Below, in pieces: positions 63,615 through 64,000 of a stretch of 64,000 nucleotides of DNA. Within the stretch, counting starts at the first letter, position 1. Each line of letters begins with the position of its first letter. The DNA lies in assembly GCF_000316625.1 (NCBI RefSeq), contig NC_019676.1:3242501-3306500 (forward strand), written 5' to 3'. The notes under the pieces were generated by a model. The model saw only the letters and a program-made list of their open reading frames with translations. It ran no database searches and had not been told where the DNA came from. Position numbers and translations under genes: made by a program. The DNA comes from Nostoc sp. PCC 7107. GTDB taxonomy: Bacteria; Cyanobacteriota; Cyanobacteriia; Cyanobacteriales; Nostocaceae.

Positions 63615-64000
63615 GTTTCCATCCCCGTGAGGGGTAAGTGATTTAAAACGGAGATTTGCAAAAAATAAAAAACGCTATGTCAAGTTTCCATCCCCGTGAG
63701 GGGTAAGTGATTTAAAACCTCTCTGCAAAATCAGGGAGAAGAATTGACCCCTGAGGAAGAAGCCGTTTCCATCCCCGTGAGGGGTAAGTGATTTAAAACA
63801 AGAGAGATCCACATATTTTTACAGTTGAAATTCTTGAGTTTCCATCCCCGTGAGGGGTAAGTGATTTAAAACTCTTTGTATTAGGATCACTAGCATACTT
63901 CCACCATGAGGTTTCCATCCCCGTGAGGGGTAAGTGATTTAAAACCCTAAATGGAGAACAGCTTACTTCCAAAACTGTAAATGTTTCCATCCCCGTGAGG
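63615..64000 (-). CRISPR. CRISPR array 2, truncated at window end
   Basis: 35-bp repeats at 63615, 63684, 63765, 63838, 63911 and a cut one at 63983; spacers 34-46 nt. The repeat begins as in array 1 but ends GATTTAAAAC and differs at positions 24, 26 and 30 of 35. The same minus-strand handle (ATGGAAAC) is present. If read on the minus strand the leader lies beyond base 64000. Confidence 0.97.

Noticed and set aside
58038-63982. Self-targeting spacers
   Set aside because: By eye no spacer of either array matches another part of the window; a full search outside it was not possible.
63793-63990. 65-aa frame over CRISPR array 2
   Set aside because: Translation of repeats and spacers with periodic HGDGN peptides; artefact.

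Overview
The window comes from a filamentous, Nostocales-type cyanobacterium. HIP1 octamers (GCGATCGC) recur throughout. The window carries psbM, psbK, nblA, a cyanobacterial sucrose synthase, a flavodiiron flv4-flv2 pair, a UbiB/ABC1 kinase, several Zn-ribbon or soluble Ser/Thr kinases, and the heptameric tandem repeats (ACTCAGC-type STRRs) typical of heterocystous genomes. Most of the window is ordinary chromosomal gene content; the last 17 kb is a CRISPR-Cas island.

1-13 kb: tandem Zn-ribbon Ser/Thr kinases (the first cut by the window edge), a phenylacetate-CoA-ligase-like adenylating enzyme with a heptamer repeat inside its reading frame, a TetR regulator with a palindrome abutting its start codon, a UbiB kinase next to a PphA-type PP2C phosphatase, nblA behind a ~940 bp non-coding leader, a third Ser/Thr kinase and anmK. 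13-22 kb: a GH57 enzyme, a Ca2+/H+ antiporter, a peptidoglycan-binding protein and susA. 22-31 kb: an unannotated 38-codon single-TM gene with its own strong terminator, tRNA-His, a DUF4359-like protein, sirB-cobA (siroheme), the flv4-(sll0218-like)-flv2 photoprotection operon and a D-cysteine desulfhydrase-like PLP enzyme. 31-46 kb: a TPR-CHAT protein, a tandem UspA protein, psbM, a ferredoxin, psbK, ExbB/ExbD, a methyltransferase, a PrsW-like protease, an NB-ARC/TPR protein, a pentapeptide-repeat protein, a ferritin-like protein and uppS.

46.7-64 kb: a type III CRISPR-Cas locus best described as III-D-like. One + strand operon encodes Cas10 (cyclase GGDD present, HD nuclease domain absent), a small RAMP, a Csx10-like protein, a small alpha-helical (Cas11-like) protein, a Csx7-like RAMP, a further RAMP, a Csx19-like protein, a TIGR03986-like RAMP and an uncharacterised C-terminal OB-fold-like protein. 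Reading frames mostly overlap or nearly touch. Downstream lie an XisI orphan, CRISPR array 1 (8 repeats), a leader-like hairpin, cas6 with a C-terminal HTH, three small genes, cas2-cas1, an antitoxin-PIN toxin pair and CRISPR array 2, which runs off the window. The two arrays share a repeat family differing at three positions. Repeat structure suggests both are transcribed from the minus strand.

The point most worth pursuing: the Cas10 looks able to make cyclic oligoadenylate, yet no CARF effector such as Csx1/Csm6 is recognisable here. Instead the operon is bracketed, on both sides and in opposite orientation to it, by two short proteins, each with one membrane helix and a C-terminal alpha/beta domain. 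By eye these domains share the same pattern, making them candidates for a membrane-anchored signalling or effector pair.
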